A stretch of DNA of 46,313 nucleotides from Streptomyces virginiae (GCF_000720455.1 NZ_JOAK01000045.1:1-46313); one strand, 5' to 3'. Numbered from the stretch's first letter, positions 15,743-24,780 are shown. Notes: generated from the letters alone by a model not told the origin. Numbers and translations are program-made.

Positions 15743-16663
15743 GTGGGGAACTTCTTGGCAGGCAAGGTCGTCGCCGTCACCGGCGCCGGCCGGGGCATCG
15801 GACGGGCCGTGGCACTCGCCGCGGCCGCCGAGGGCGCCAAGGTCGTCGTCAACGACTACGGCGTCGGCATCGAGGGCGGAGAGCCCACGAGCGAGATCGC
15901 CGACGGCGTCGTGAAGGAGATACAGGCCGCCGGCGGGGAGGCCGTCGCCGTCGCCGACGACATCTCCACCATGGCGGGCGGCCAGCGCATCGTCGACGTC
16001 GCGCTCGCCCGGTACGGGCGCATCGACGGGGTCGTCTGCGTGGCCGGCATCCTGCGCGAGCGGATGCTGTTCAACATGTCCGAGCAGGAGTGGGACCCGG
16101 TGGTCGCCACCCACCTCAAGGGCACCTTCACCGTCTTCCGCGCCGCCTCCGCCGTCATGCGCCGCCAGGGATCGGGCACGCTGATCGGCTTCACCAGCGG
16201 CAACCACCAGGGTTCGGTCGCCCAGGCCAACTACAGCGCCGCCAAGGGCGGGATCATCTCCCTCGTCCGCTCCGCCGCCCTGGGCCTCGCCAAGTACGGG
16301 GTCACCGCCAACGCCGTCGCACCCGTCGCCCGTACCCGCATGTCCGCGAACGTCCCCATGGAACTGAAGGAGATCGGCGAGCCCGAGGACGTCGCGGCGC
16401 TCGTCACCTACCTGCTCTCCGACAAGGCCGTGGCCGTCGGCGGCGAGCGGATCACCGGACAGGTCTACACGATCGCCGGCCCGAAGATCGCCGTGTGGGC
16501 GCAGCCGCGCGAGCTGCGCGCCGGATACGCCGAGGGCTCCTGGACCCCGGAGAAGATCGCCGACTTCCTGCCCGGGACGGTCGGCACCGACCCGATGCCG
16601 ATGCTGGCGCAGCTGGAGGCCATGGCCAGGGCGGCGGCCGCCAAGGACCGCCCCAACGCCTGA
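15743..16663 (+). CDS. Short-chain dehydrogenase/reductase (3-hydroxyacyl-CoA dehydrogenase-like)
   Basis: 306 aa. Rossmann motif TGAGRGIG (13-20), an NDYG segment after strand 2 as in the 17-beta-HSD type 4/MFE-2 group, catalytic Ser152, Tyr164 and Lys168 (QANYSAAKGG). The extended C-terminus beyond a plain SDR (about 265-306) carries SWTPEKIADFLPG. It probably oxidises a 3-hydroxyacyl-CoA or a ring alcohol with NAD. GTG start at 15743 with GGAAGGGG upstream. It heads an operon with an acyl-CoA dehydrogenase (15-bp gap) and an alcohol dehydrogenase, under operator site 3. Confidence 0.92.
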   Translation: MGNFLAGKVVAVTGAGRGIGRAVALAAAAEGAKVVVNDYGVGIEGGEPTSEIADGVVKEIQAAGGEAVAVADDISTMAGGQRIVDVALARYGRIDGVVCVAGILRERMLFNMSEQEWDPVVATHLKGTFTVFRAASAVMRRQGSGTLIGFTSGNHQGSVAQANYSAAKGGIISLVRSAALGLAKYGVTANAVAPVARTRMSANVPMELKEIGEPEDVAALVTYLLSDKAVAVGGERITGQVYTIAGPKIAVWAQPRELRAGYAEGSWTPEKIADFLPGTVGTDPMPMLAQLEAMARAAAAKDRPNA

Positions 16664-16678
16664 CGAGGGGGGAGCGGC

Positions 16679-17893
16679 GTGGACTTCAGCTTCGGGGCCG
16701 AGGACGAGGAGCTGCGCACCCGGGCCCGGGCGTGGCTGACGGAGCACCTCGTGGGCCCCTACGCGCAGGCCGTCGGCCTCGGCGGGCCGGGCAGCGAGCA
16801 CGAGGGGGTGCAGGCCCGGCGGGCCTGGGAGCGGGAACTGGGCCGCGGCGGCTGGATCGGGCAGGGCTGGCAGGCCCCGGAAGGGGCGTACGGGCAGCGG
16901 CGGCTCTCGCTGACCGGGCAGGTGGTGTGGGCCGAGGAGTACGCGGCGCTGCGCGCCCCCGGCCGGGTCGGGCACATCGGGGAGAACCTCCTCGCGCCCA
17001 CCCTCATCGCCTACGGCAGCCAGGAGCAGCAGCGGCGCTTCCTGCCCGCCGTCGCGCGCGGCGAGGAGCTGTGGTGCCAGGGCTACAGCGAGCCGGGCGC
17101 CGGCTCCGACCTCGCGGGCATCCGCACGGCCGCCGTGCGCGACCCGGCCGACGGGCTGTTCCGCGTCACCGGGCAGAAGATCTGGACCTCCCTCGCCCGC
17201 GACGCCGACTGGTGCTTCGTCCTGGCCCGCACCGAGCCCGGATCGCGGCGCCACCGGGGGCTGTCCTTCCTGCTCGTACGGATGGACCAGCCGGGCCGCG
17301 TGGAGGTCCGGCCGATCCGGCAGATGTCGGGGACCTCGGAGTTCAACGAGGTGTTCTTCGACGGGGCGGTGGCGGCGGAGGTCGTGGGCGGCGAGGGCGA
17401 CGGCTGGACCGTGGCCATGGGCCTGCTCGCCCTGGAGCGGGGCGTCTCGACACTGGTCCAGCAGATCGGCTTCGCGGCCGAGCTGGAACGGGTCCTCGGG
17501 CTGTACGCGGCGTCGGCGAAGGCTTCCGGCGCGCCGGCCGACCCGGTGGTCCGCGACCGCCTCGTACGGCAGTGGGCCGAGCTGCGCACCATGCGGTGGA
17601 ACGCGCTGCGGACCCTGGGCGCGCAGGGGGATCCGGGCGCGCCGAGCGTGGCCAAGCTGCTCTGGGGCGGCTGGCACCGGCGGCTCGGGGAGCTGGCGGT
17701 GGAGGTGCGGGGGGCCGCGGCCGCTGCCGGGCCCGCGCAGTGGGCGCCGGACCTGCCGTACGAGCTCGGACTCGACGAGGAGCAGCGCCTGTTCCTGTTC
17801 ACCCGCGCCGACACGATCTACGGCGGTTCGGACGAGATCCAGCGCAACATCATCGCCGAGCGCGTGCTCGGCCTGCCTAAGGAGTCCAGGTGA
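16679..17893 (+). CDS. Acyl-CoA dehydrogenase (IQRNIIAERVLGLP type)
   Basis: 404 aa, full-length. Motifs: LWCQGYSEPGAGSDLAGIRTAA, FRVTGQKIWTSLA, and the C-terminal RADTIYGGSDEIQRNIIAERV. The residue before GGS, where medium-chain enzymes have Glu, is Tyr-Gly, so the base must sit elsewhere or on a partner subunit. GTG start with GGGGGGAG upstream. Second gene of the SDR operon; its stop overlaps the next gene by GTGA. No partner-type subunit is adjacent; the partner-like gene at 33503 has the complementary C-terminus and the same operator. Confidence 0.93.
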   Translation: MDFSFGAEDEELRTRARAWLTEHLVGPYAQAVGLGGPGSEHEGVQARRAWERELGRGGWIGQGWQAPEGAYGQRRLSLTGQVVWAEEYAALRAPGRVGHIGENLLAPTLIAYGSQEQQRRFLPAVARGEELWCQGYSEPGAGSDLAGIRTAAVRDPADGLFRVTGQKIWTSLARDADWCFVLARTEPGSRRHRGLSFLLVRMDQPGRVEVRPIRQMSGTSEFNEVFFDGAVAAEVVGGEGDGWTVAMGLLALERGVSTLVQQIGFAAELERVLGLYAASAKASGAPADPVVRDRLVRQWAELRTMRWNALRTLGAQGDPGAPSVAKLLWGGWHRRLGELAVEVRGAAAAAGPAQWAPDLPYELGLDEEQRLFLFTRADTIYGGSDEIQRNIIAERVLGLPKESR

Positions 17894-18957
17894 GAGGCGT
17901 CGTGTTCGACGGCAAGCAGGCCCAGGTGGTCGACGACCTGGAGATCCGGGATCCGGGGCCGGGGGAGGTACTGGTCGCGATCCGGGCGGCGGGCCTGTGC
18001 CACAGCGACCTGTCGGTGATGGACGGGACGATCCCGTTCCCGCCGCCGGTGGTGCTGGGGCACGAGGGCGCGGGGGTCGTGGAGGCAGTCGGCGAGGGCG
18101 TCACGCACGTGGTGCCCGGCGATCACGTGTCGCTGTCCACGCTGGCCAACTGCGGGGCGTGCGCGGACTGCGACCGGGGCCGGCCGACGATGTGCCGCAA
18201 GGCGATCGGGATGCCGGGACAGCCGTTCTCGCGGGGCGGCAAGCCCCTCTTCCAGTTCGCGTCGAACTCCGCCTTCGCGGAGCGGACGATCGTCAAGGCC
18301 GTGCAGGCGGTGAAGATCCCCGCCGACATCCCGCTGACGTCGGCGGCGCTCATCGGCTGCGGGGTGCTGACCGGGGTGGGGGCGGTCCTCAACCGGGCGC
18401 GCGTCGACAACGGCGAGACGGTGGTGGTCATCGGCACCGGTGGCATCGGGCTGAACGTCCTCCAGGGTGCCCGGATCGCGGGGGCCGCGACGATCGTGGC
18501 GGTGGACGCGAATCCGGCGAAGGATGCGGTGGCCCGGCAGTTCGGGGCCACGCACTTCATCGACGCGTCCGCGGTGGCCGACTCGTCGGCGGCGGTGCGC
18601 GAGATCCTGCCGACCGGTGCGGACCACGCCTTCGAGTGCGTGGGCAACGTCAAGCTGATCCGCCAGGCCGTCGACCTCCTCGACCGGCACGGCCAGGCGG
18701 TGCTGCTGGGCGTGCCCGGCTTCAAGGAGGAGGCGTCCTTCCTCGTCTCGTCGATGTACCTCGACAAGACGATCATGGGTTGCCGGTACGGGTCCTCGCG
18801 CCCGCAGCGCGACATCGCGCTGTACGCGGAGCTCTACCGGCAGGGCAGGCTGCTGCTGGACGAGCTGGTGACCGAGGTCTATCCGGTCGAGGACTTCGCC
18901 AAGGCCGTCGACGACGCCCACCACGGGCGGGTGGCGCGCGGGGTGCTCACCTTCTGA
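17890..18957 (+). CDS. Zinc-dependent alcohol dehydrogenase (MDR superfamily)
   Basis: 355 aa. Catalytic zinc ligands Cys37 (GLCHSD) and His58-Glu59 (GHEGAG). The structural zinc site has four cysteines, 88, 91, 94 and 102. The NAD-binding glycine motif is IGTGGIGLN. Class III/benzyl-alcohol-dehydrogenase-like; it oxidises a primary or secondary alcohol in the pathway. Translationally coupled to the preceding acyl-CoA dehydrogenase (GTGA). Last gene of the operon, followed by a strong terminator. Confidence 0.95.
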   Translation: MRGVVFDGKQAQVVDDLEIRDPGPGEVLVAIRAAGLCHSDLSVMDGTIPFPPPVVLGHEGAGVVEAVGEGVTHVVPGDHVSLSTLANCGACADCDRGRPTMCRKAIGMPGQPFSRGGKPLFQFASNSAFAERTIVKAVQAVKIPADIPLTSAALIGCGVLTGVGAVLNRARVDNGETVVVIGTGGIGLNVLQGARIAGAATIVAVDANPAKDAVARQFGATHFIDASAVADSSAAVREILPTGADHAFECVGNVKLIRQAVDLLDRHGQAVLLGVPGFKEEASFLVSSMYLDKTIMGCRYGSSRPQRDIALYAELYRQGRLLLDELVTEVYPVEDFAKAVDDAHHGRVARGVLTF

Positions 18958-18970
18958 TCCGCGTCCGGTA

Positions 18971-19015
18971 CGACGACTGCCGGTCCGCCCCCCGGGGGTG
19001 GACCGGCAGTCGTCG
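18971..19015. terminator. Strong bidirectional terminator
   Basis: A perfect 16-bp inverted repeat: CGACGACTGCCGGTCC at 18971-18986 and its complement at 19000-19015, with an inner CCCCC/GGGGG. It lies between the convergent alcohol dehydrogenase and flavin reductase genes. Confidence 0.85.
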
Positions 19016-19029
19016 GTTGGGCAGCACCC

Positions 19030-19668
19030 TCAGTCGGCGAGGCGGCCGAAGCGGCCCTTGTGGAAGAGCAGCGGATCGCCTTCCCCGGCCGCGCCCATGG
19101 CCACGACCCGGCCCACGACGATGAGGTGGTCCCCGCCGGTGTGGACGGCGTGGATCCGGCAGTCGATCCAGGCGGGCACGGCGTCGAGCTGCGGTGAACC
19201 GGTGACCGGGGCCGGGGTGTGGGTCACTCCGGAGAACTTGTCGGCGCCGCTGACGGCGAAGGACCGGCACAGCTCACCCTGTTCGGCCCCGAGGATGTTG
19301 ACGCAGAACACCCCGGCGCGGGCGATCCGGGGCCAGGTCGTCGAGGTGCGGGCCACCATGAAGGTGACCAGGGGCGGGTCCAGGGAGAGCGAGGCGAAGG
19401 ACTGGCAGGCGAAGCCGGCCGGCCCGTCCCCGTCCCCGTCCTCGCCGGGCGGCGCGGTGATGACCGTGACCCCGCTCGCGAAGTTCCCCAGCACCGCCCG
19501 GAATTCGGCGGGGCCGACCGGCGCGCGCTCGTCCTCGCCGACGGCCCGCAGGTCGGGACGCGGCAGGGCGTCGACGGACTCGGGTTCCCGCTGCGCCGGG
19601 GCGGAGGTGGGGGAGCCGACTGACCTGAGGTATCGGACGACGGTGGCCGCCATCCCTGCATGTCCCAT
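19030..19668 (-). CDS. Flavin reductase, HsaB/HpaC-like (FMN-binding split barrel)
   Basis: 212 aa. It reduces FMN or FAD with NAD(P)H and hands it to a flavin-dependent monooxygenase. Family motifs: FRAVLGNFASGVTVIT, CQSFASLSLDPPLV, FCVNILGAEQGELCR, WIDCRIHAVHTGGDHLIVVGRV and PLLFHKGRFGRL. The N-terminal 50 residues are an extra extension. The start at 19668 has GGAG five bases upstream; the frame continues to 19788 but that part crosses operator DNA. Operator site 4 is 18 bp upstream. No oxygenase component lies next to it; the partner must be elsewhere. Confidence 0.92.
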   Translation of the reverse strand: MGHAGMAATVVRYLRSVGSPTSAPAQREPESVDALPRPDLRAVGEDERAPVGPAEFRAVLGNFASGVTVITAPPGEDGDGDGPAGFACQSFASLSLDPPLVTFMVARTSTTWPRIARAGVFCVNILGAEQGELCRSFAVSGADKFSGVTHTPAPVTGSPQLDAVPAWIDCRIHAVHTGGDHLIVVGRVVAMGAAGEGDPLLFHKGRFGRLAD

Positions 19669-19685
19669 CACATCTCCGATTGAAG

Positions 19686-19700
19686 CTGACGGTTCGTCAG
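19686..19700. promoter_or_regulatory. CTGACG-type palindromic operator, site 4
   Basis: CTGACGGTTCGTCAG, perfect CTGAC/GTCAG arms, followed by AT. Immediately upstream of the flavin reductase start (19668). Confidence 0.8.
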
Positions 19701-19731
19701 ATTGGAAGGGTGGTACGGGTTTCGACCTTGA

Positions 19732-19745
19732 TTGAACACGTTCAA
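19732..19745. promoter_or_regulatory. TTGAAC-N2-GTTCAA palindrome, left copy
   Basis: TTGAACACGTTCAA. It fits the general TnnAACnnGTTnnA pattern published for the KstR sterol regulator of mycobacteria, but such a short pattern is not specific. Its centre is 43 bp from the next copy, about four helical turns. Confidence 0.55.
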
Positions 19746-19774
19746 GGGAGGGTGTAGGGTCCGGAGTCAGAGTG

Positions 19775-19788
19775 TTGAACATGTTCAA
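19775..19788. promoter_or_regulatory. TTGAAC-N2-GTTCAA palindrome, right copy
   Basis: TTGAACATGTTCAA, a perfect 14-bp palindrome. It is 16 bp upstream of the preferred start of the next membrane-protein gene, and it overlaps the alternative ATG at 19781. Confidence 0.6.
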
Positions 19789-19804
19789 GCGGGGGGTGGG
19801 TGCG

Positions 19805-20719
19805 GTGGCGCGGACGGCATGCGGTCCCGAGGAGGAACAGGCTTCGTGGTGGTCGTCGGCACCGGGTGCGGAGGCCGTGTTCGCCGGGGAGGCGATCGTC
19901 GCCCTGACCTTTCTGGTCGCCCTGCCCGGCTCCGGCGACAGCTATGGCCAGAGAGGCTGGGGAGCGGGCGTGCTCTTCGGGTTCGTGATCGTGTCGGGAG
20001 TGTCCGTCCCGGTGCTCCTCTGCCTCGGTGTCCTGCACGCCGTCGTGTTCACCCGGCCGGCCCTCGCCCTGGCCCGGCGGACCGGCCGGGGCGTGGCCGC
20101 GGTGGCCTGGCTCCTGTCGGCGTCGGCCGCGTCCGCCCTGGTGGTTCGGTGCGCCGGAGCCCCGTACGCGAGCGCCCTGGCCTGGATCGCGGGCATCGGT
20201 GTGCCGCCGCTGCTGGTGGCCCATCTGGCGCTCAGGGCGGGAACACGGCCCGGCACGGTGGTGGCCAGGACGAGTGTTGCCACTCCCGTGCTCGTCCTCG
20301 TGGCCCTGGCGGCCGTGAGCGGCATGAGCGACGCCGGTGCCTTCGACACCTACGAGCCGCCGAGCCTGGAACGCGCCGCATACGTCGGTGAGTGGCGCGG
20401 GGAGGGCGATGAGGTGATCCGGCTGTACGAGGGCGGAGGAGCCGCCGTCGAACGCGTGAAGGCGAGCGGCTTCGGCGGCAACGGTGCCGCCTGCACCGGC
20501 ACCGGAACCTGGACGGCACGGGCGGAGGACCCCCGGTACGGCACGCGGGCCGGCGTGGAGATCGACGTACCCGGCTGTTCCCGATGGGGAGAGACCTGGG
20601 AGGTGTCAGGCACCGCGGCGCGTCCCGAGCTCTTCCAGTGGATCGGCGACCCGGACACCGGGGACCTGCGGATCCTGCGCCGCACCGGCGCGGCCACGGC
20701 GACGCACCCGCACGGGTGA
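19805..20719 (+). CDS. Polytopic membrane protein with small C-terminal extracytoplasmic domain
   Basis: About 304 aa from the GTG at 19805, which has GGGGGG eight bases upstream. Starts at 19781 (ATG) or 19772 (GTG) would place the palindrome inside the coding region. Four to five hydrophobic segments are visible (near AIVALTFLVALPG, GVLFGFVIVSGVSVPVLLCLGVLHAVV, AAVAWLLSASAASALVV, GVPPLLVAHLAL and VATPVLVLVALAAVSG). A C-terminal region of about 115 residues follows (YVGEWRGEGDEVIRLYEGG...), beta-rich with two cysteines and resembling a lipocalin-like ligand barrel. I do not recognise the family. The paired palindromes upstream suggest it is the controlled gene of a separate regulator. Confidence 0.75.
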   Translation: MARTACGPEEEQASWWSSAPGAEAVFAGEAIVALTFLVALPGSGDSYGQRGWGAGVLFGFVIVSGVSVPVLLCLGVLHAVVFTRPALALARRTGRGVAAVAWLLSASAASALVVRCAGAPYASALAWIAGIGVPPLLVAHLALRAGTRPGTVVARTSVATPVLVLVALAAVSGMSDAGAFDTYEPPSLERAAYVGEWRGEGDEVIRLYEGGGAAVERVKASGFGGNGAACTGTGTWTARAEDPRYGTRAGVEIDVPGCSRWGETWEVSGTAARPELFQWIGDPDTGDLRILRRTGAATATHPHG

Positions 20720-20813
20720 ATCCGGCCGGGCGGGCGGCTCCGCGGGCCCGGCCGGGGGAGGAGGCTCGGCATCGTGGCTGCGACCCGTACCGCCGCCGTA
20801 CCCCGGAGGGCAC

Positions 20814-21602
20814 ATGCTCGGCACCGACTTCCGTACCGGATCACCCAACTGGCTCGACCTCGGCAGTCCCGACACCGGCGCGGCCGCCGCGTTCTACGGG
20901 GCCGTCTTCGGCTGGGAGTTCGTCTCCGCCGGCCCCGAGGCGGGCGGGTACGGCTTCTTCCGGCAGGACGACAAGACCGTCGCCGCGCTCGGGCCGCTCA
21001 CCGAGGAGGGCGCCCGTTCGGCCTGGATGCACCACTTCATGACCCCCGACATCCGGGCCACCACGGAGGCCGTCCGGGCCGGTGGCGGGACGGTGCGGAT
21101 GGAACCCATGGACGTCATGGGAGAGGGGTGGCTGGCGCAGTACACCGACCCGCAGGGCGCCGAGTTCGCCTGCTGGCAGCCCGGGAACACCGAGGGCTTC
21201 GGGGTGGCCTCCGCCGAGAACACCCTGGTGTGGGCGGAGCTGCACGTACCGGACCCGGTCGCGGACATCGCCTTCTACGCCGGACTGTTCGGGTGGCGGC
21301 ACGCCGAGATGCAGACGCCCGGGATGACCTACCGGGTCCTGAGCACCGCCGACGGCGACCAGGAGGACGCCTCCTTCGGCGGGGTCGCCCCGCTCGGCGA
21401 GGGCGCGGGCGACGGCCAGGAGGCGCGCTGGGTGCCCTACTTCCACGTGGCGGACGTCGACGCCACCATCGCCCGGGCCCGGGACAACGGCGGCACCGTC
21501 CTCATGCCCGCCGCCGACGTACCGGACGTCGGGCGGATCGGCTGGCTCGCGGACCCCTCCGGCGCGGTCTTCGCCCTGCTGAAGCCCGACCCGCGGATGT
21601 AG
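20814..21602 (+). CDS. Two-domain VOC (glyoxalase/bleomycin-resistance-like) protein
   Basis: 262 aa with two vicinal-oxygen-chelate domains. The first, about 10-125, opens NWLDLGSPDTGAAAAFYGAVFGWEF; the second, about 135-260, opens VWAELHVPDPVADIAFYAGLFGW. Each domain ends with the strand D-P-x-G-A-x-F. Start at 20814 with GGAGGG four bases upstream. The same two-domain family recurs at 36321-37115. In Streptomyces such proteins are often annotated as hydroxylases or glyoxalases, but the substrate is not known. Monocistronic. Confidence 0.9.
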   Translation: MLGTDFRTGSPNWLDLGSPDTGAAAAFYGAVFGWEFVSAGPEAGGYGFFRQDDKTVAALGPLTEEGARSAWMHHFMTPDIRATTEAVRAGGGTVRMEPMDVMGEGWLAQYTDPQGAEFACWQPGNTEGFGVASAENTLVWAELHVPDPVADIAFYAGLFGWRHAEMQTPGMTYRVLSTADGDQEDASFGGVAPLGEGAGDGQEARWVPYFHVADVDATIARARDNGGTVLMPAADVPDVGRIGWLADPSGAVFALLKPDPRM

Positions 21603-21621
21603 CCCGCCGAAGGGGCCGCGG

Positions 21622-22458
21622 TCAGCGGCCGAGGTACTTGGGCGTGCGGCGCTCCACGAAGCTCGCCACGCCCTCGTTCGCGTCGGCCGTGGTCATGTTG
21701 ATCTCCTGAGCGGTGGCCTCGGCGGCCAGTGCGGCCGCCCGGTCGCCGTCCAGGGAGGCGTTGACCAGCTGCTTCGTCATGGCGAGGGCCCGCGTGGGGC
21801 CCTGGGCGAGCCGCTCGGCCCACTCCCGGGCGGTGTCCTGGAGCTCCTCGGCCGCCACCACCTTGTTGACCAGGCCGAGCCGTGCGGCCTCGGCCGCCGG
21901 GACGGCGTCACCGAAGAACATCAGCTCCTTCGCCTTCTGCGGGCCCACCAGGCGGGGCAGCAGGTACGCGCCGCCGCCGTCGGGAACCAGGCCGCGGCGC
22001 ACGAACACCTCGATGAAGCGGGCCCCTTCGGCGGCGATGACGAGATCGCAGGCGAGGGCGAGGTGCGAACCGATGCCGGCGGCCGTGCCGTTGACGGCGG
22101 CGAGCACCGGCTTCTCGCAGTCGAGGACCGCGGTGATCAGGCGCTGCGCGCCGAGGCGGATCGTGCGGGCCACGTCCCCGGCGACGCGATCGCCGCCGCC
22201 GGGGCCGGTCGCGGGGCCGGTCGTGGAGCCGGTCGCGGGACCGCCGCGCAGATCGGCGCCGGCGCAGAAGCCCTTGCCCGTGGCGGTGAGGACGACCGCC
22301 CGCACCGCGGGGTCGGCGGAGGCGTCGGCGAGCAGCGCGATGACGCGTTCACGCTGGGCCCAGGTGACGGCGTTCATGGCCTCGGGGCGGTTGAGGGTGA
22401 TCCAGGAGACGCTGTTCTCGGTGCGGTGCAGGACGGTGTCCTCGGGGGCGGTGGGCAC
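21622..22458 (-). CDS. Enoyl-CoA hydratase/isomerase-family protein lacking both canonical catalytic glutamates
   Basis: 278 aa crotonase fold. The oxyanion hole segments are FCAGADLRGG and NGTAAGIGSHLALACD. By alignment from memory with rat enoyl-CoA hydratase, the position of Glu144 is His and that of Glu164 is Phe (GARFIEVFVRRGLVPDGGG), so plain hydration is doubtful; isomerase or other crotonase chemistry is possible. A loop after residue 70 contains imperfect GPATG repeats encoded by 15-bp tandem repeats (about 22195-22250). GTG start at 22458 with GGAG five bases upstream. It follows the NDP-forming acyl-CoA synthetase gene in the same direction with an 87-bp gap. Confidence 0.9.
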   Translation of the reverse strand: MPTAPEDTVLHRTENSVSWITLNRPEAMNAVTWAQRERVIALLADASADPAVRAVVLTATGKGFCAGADLRGGPATGSTTGPATGPGGGDRVAGDVARTIRLGAQRLITAVLDCEKPVLAAVNGTAAGIGSHLALACDLVIAAEGARFIEVFVRRGLVPDGGGAYLLPRLVGPQKAKELMFFGDAVPAAEAARLGLVNKVVAAEELQDTAREWAERLAQGPTRALAMTKQLVNASLDGDRAAALAAEATAQEINMTTADANEGVASFVERRTPKYLGR

Positions 22459-22545
22459 GGGGGCTCCGTTCGTGGTCGGTGGTCGCGGCCGTGCCCTCGA
22501 ACGCCGGGCGGGGCCCGGCAACGGAGGCGGCGGCGCCCCGTGGGG

Positions 22546-24780
22546 TCAGCGGCAGATGGCCAGGGCGTCCAGGGCGACCGCGCCCTGGCCCCGGGGGAGC
22601 ACCATCAGGGGGTTGATGTCCAGCTCGGAGAGTTCGTCGCCGAACTCCAGGGCCATGCGCTGGATCCGGAGGATGACCTCCACCAGCGCGTCCACGTCGG
22701 CCGGGGGCGCCCCCCGGACGCCCTCCAGGAGGGCATGGCCGCGCAGCTCCGTGAGCATCGCGCGGGCCTGGTCCTCGCCGAACGGCGGGACGCGGACCGC
22801 CGCGTCGTGCAGGACCTCGACGAGGACGCCGCCCAGCCCGACGGTGACGGTCGGGCCGAAGAGGTCGTCCTGGGTGACCCCGACGACCATCTCCACGCCG
22901 CGTTCCACCATCTGGCAGACCAGGATCCCGTCGAGCGGGACGTTCTCGTAGCGGGCGATGTCGGTCAGCTCCCGGTAGGCGTCGCGGATCTGGCTCGCGG
23001 AGGTCAGGCCGATCTTCACCAGGCCGAGTTCGGTCTTGTGGCCCAGCTGCGGGCCGGAGGCTTTCATCACCACCGGGTAGCCGACCAGCCCGGCCGCGCG
23101 GACCGCCGCCGCCGCGCTCGTCACCAGCTGCTCGCGGGGCACGCGTATCCCGTAGGCGCGCAGGAGCTGCTTCGCGGCGTGCTCGCTGAGCTGCTGTCCC
23201 GGCCGCATGAGGGCCTGCGCCTTGCGGTACGAGGGTGACGGCGTGCGGGGCGCGTCCTCGAAGGGGGAGCGGTAGCCGGCGGTGAAGCGGTGGTGGCCGA
23301 GGTAGGCGCGTACGGCGGTGATGCAGTTGCCGAAGGTGCGGAAGGTGGCCACGCGGGATGAACCGAGGAGGGTGGTGCGGTAGGCGTCCTCGGTGCCGAC
23401 GGGGGAGCCCCAGATCACGCAGATCAGCTTGTCGGTCTGCTCGGCCGCGTCCACCAGGTCCTGGGCGAGCTTGTCGCTCATCGGGGGGAAGGGGCCGGTG
23501 ATCGGGCAGATCAGGACGCCCACTTCAGGGTCGGCGAGGATCGCGTCGATGATTTTCCGGCCGCGCCAGTCGCCGACCGGGTGGCCGCCGTTGTCGACGG
23601 GGTTGGCGACGTTCAGGTACGGCGGGATCCACTGGTGGAGTTCGTCCTGCTTGGCCTGCGAGAGGGCGGGCAGGGTCAGGCCCGCCTCGGTGGCCAGGTC
23701 GGAGAAGTGGGCGCCGGTGCCGCCGGAGATGGAGTACACGACGACGCCGTCGGCCTTGGGCCTGCGAGCCCGGGCAAGGAGGGCGGCCGTGTCCTGGAGC
23801 TCGTCGAGGCCGTCGACGCGGATGACGCCGAACTGGCGCATGGCGGCGTCCACGACGGTGTCGGCGCCGGTCAGCTTCCCGGTGTGGGAGGCGGCCGTGC
23901 GGGCGCCGGTCTCGGTGCGGCCGACCTTGACGGCGACGACGGGGACGCCGTTGCGGGCGGCCCGGTCGGCGGCGAGGAGGAAGGACCGGCCGTCCTTGAG
24001 GCCCTCGACGTAGCAGGCTATGGCGCCGACCTCGGGCCGCTCGGCGAAGTAGGAGATGAAGTCGGAGGTCTCCAGGTCGGCCTCGTTGCCGGTGGGTGCC
24101 CAGTGGGACAGCCGGATGCCCAGTTCCTGGAGGGTGTAGAGGGGTCGGCCCTGGTGGCCGGACTGGGTGATCAGGGCGATCGCCGGGCCGTCGAGGTCGT
24201 CGCGGAACTCCTCGAAGGCGTTGAGGTTGGTGTTGGGTCCCAGCAGGCGCAGGCCGGAGCGCCGGACGGCGGCGGCGAGGCGTTCCTGGGCGGCGGCTCC
24301 GGCCCCGCCGGTCTCCGCGAAGCCGGAGGCGAAGGCGACGGCGAACTTCACCTTGGTGTCGGCGAGTTCCTCGATGACGGGCAGCGGGTCGGAGACCAGC
24401 AGGACGGCGAGGTCCACCTGTTCGGGCAGCTCGGCCACGGACGCGTGGCAGGCCAGCCCGAAGACGGTGGTGCGGCTGGGGTGCACGGGGTGGATCCGGG
24501 CGCCGACGCGCTCCGCCCAGGCGATGAGCTGGCGGGTGATGCCGGTGTTGGGTCTGCCCTCGGCGTCGGAGGCGCCGATGACGGCCACGGACTCGGGCCG
24601 GAAGAACCGGTCCAGGTCGGGTACGTCGGCGTGCAGCGGCCGTCCGCTGACGTCCACGGGGACCGCGTCGTCGGCGGAGGGGGCCGCCGACGAGTGGACG
24701 GCCGCCCTGGGGGTCTCCCCGCAGGCCTCGACTCGTGCGCGGAAGTCGGTGGTGAGGGTGCCGTGAGTAGATCCAAGCAT
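22546..24780 (-). CDS. NDP-forming acyl-CoA synthetase (acetate-CoA ligase ADP-forming family, fused subunits)
   Basis: 744 aa. Domain order: CoA-binding domain (about 55-150, FFRPESVAVIGASDAEGRPN), succinyl-CoA-ligase-like domain (about 195-480, LITQSGHQGRPL, ISGGTGAHFSDLATEAG, VANPVDNGG), then an ATP-grasp domain (about 520-744, YPVVMKASGPQLGHKTELGLV, GLGGVLVEVLHD, DINPLMVLPRGQGAVALDA). This is the alpha-beta fused arrangement. It interconverts acyl-CoA and acid with ADP or GDP, chemistry different from the two AMP-forming ligases in the window. Two perfect operators lie 46-84 bp upstream, the densest operator placement in the window. Confidence 0.93.
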   Translation of the reverse strand: MLGSTHGTLTTDFRARVEACGETPRAAVHSSAAPSADDAVPVDVSGRPLHADVPDLDRFFRPESVAVIGASDAEGRPNTGITRQLIAWAERVGARIHPVHPSRTTVFGLACHASVAELPEQVDLAVLLVSDPLPVIEELADTKVKFAVAFASGFAETGGAGAAAQERLAAAVRRSGLRLLGPNTNLNAFEEFRDDLDGPAIALITQSGHQGRPLYTLQELGIRLSHWAPTGNEADLETSDFISYFAERPEVGAIACYVEGLKDGRSFLLAADRAARNGVPVVAVKVGRTETGARTAASHTGKLTGADTVVDAAMRQFGVIRVDGLDELQDTAALLARARRPKADGVVVYSISGGTGAHFSDLATEAGLTLPALSQAKQDELHQWIPPYLNVANPVDNGGHPVGDWRGRKIIDAILADPEVGVLICPITGPFPPMSDKLAQDLVDAAEQTDKLICVIWGSPVGTEDAYRTTLLGSSRVATFRTFGNCITAVRAYLGHHRFTAGYRSPFEDAPRTPSPSYRKAQALMRPGQQLSEHAAKQLLRAYGIRVPREQLVTSAAAAVRAAGLVGYPVVMKASGPQLGHKTELGLVKIGLTSASQIRDAYRELTDIARYENVPLDGILVCQMVERGVEMVVGVTQDDLFGPTVTVGLGGVLVEVLHDAAVRVPPFGEDQARAMLTELRGHALLEGVRGAPPADVDALVEVILRIQRMALEFGDELSELDINPLMVLPRGQGAVALDALAICR

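Noticed and set aside
19732..19788. SOS (LexA) boxes
   Set aside because: The actinobacterial SOS box has four bases between GAAC and GTTC; these palindromes have two.
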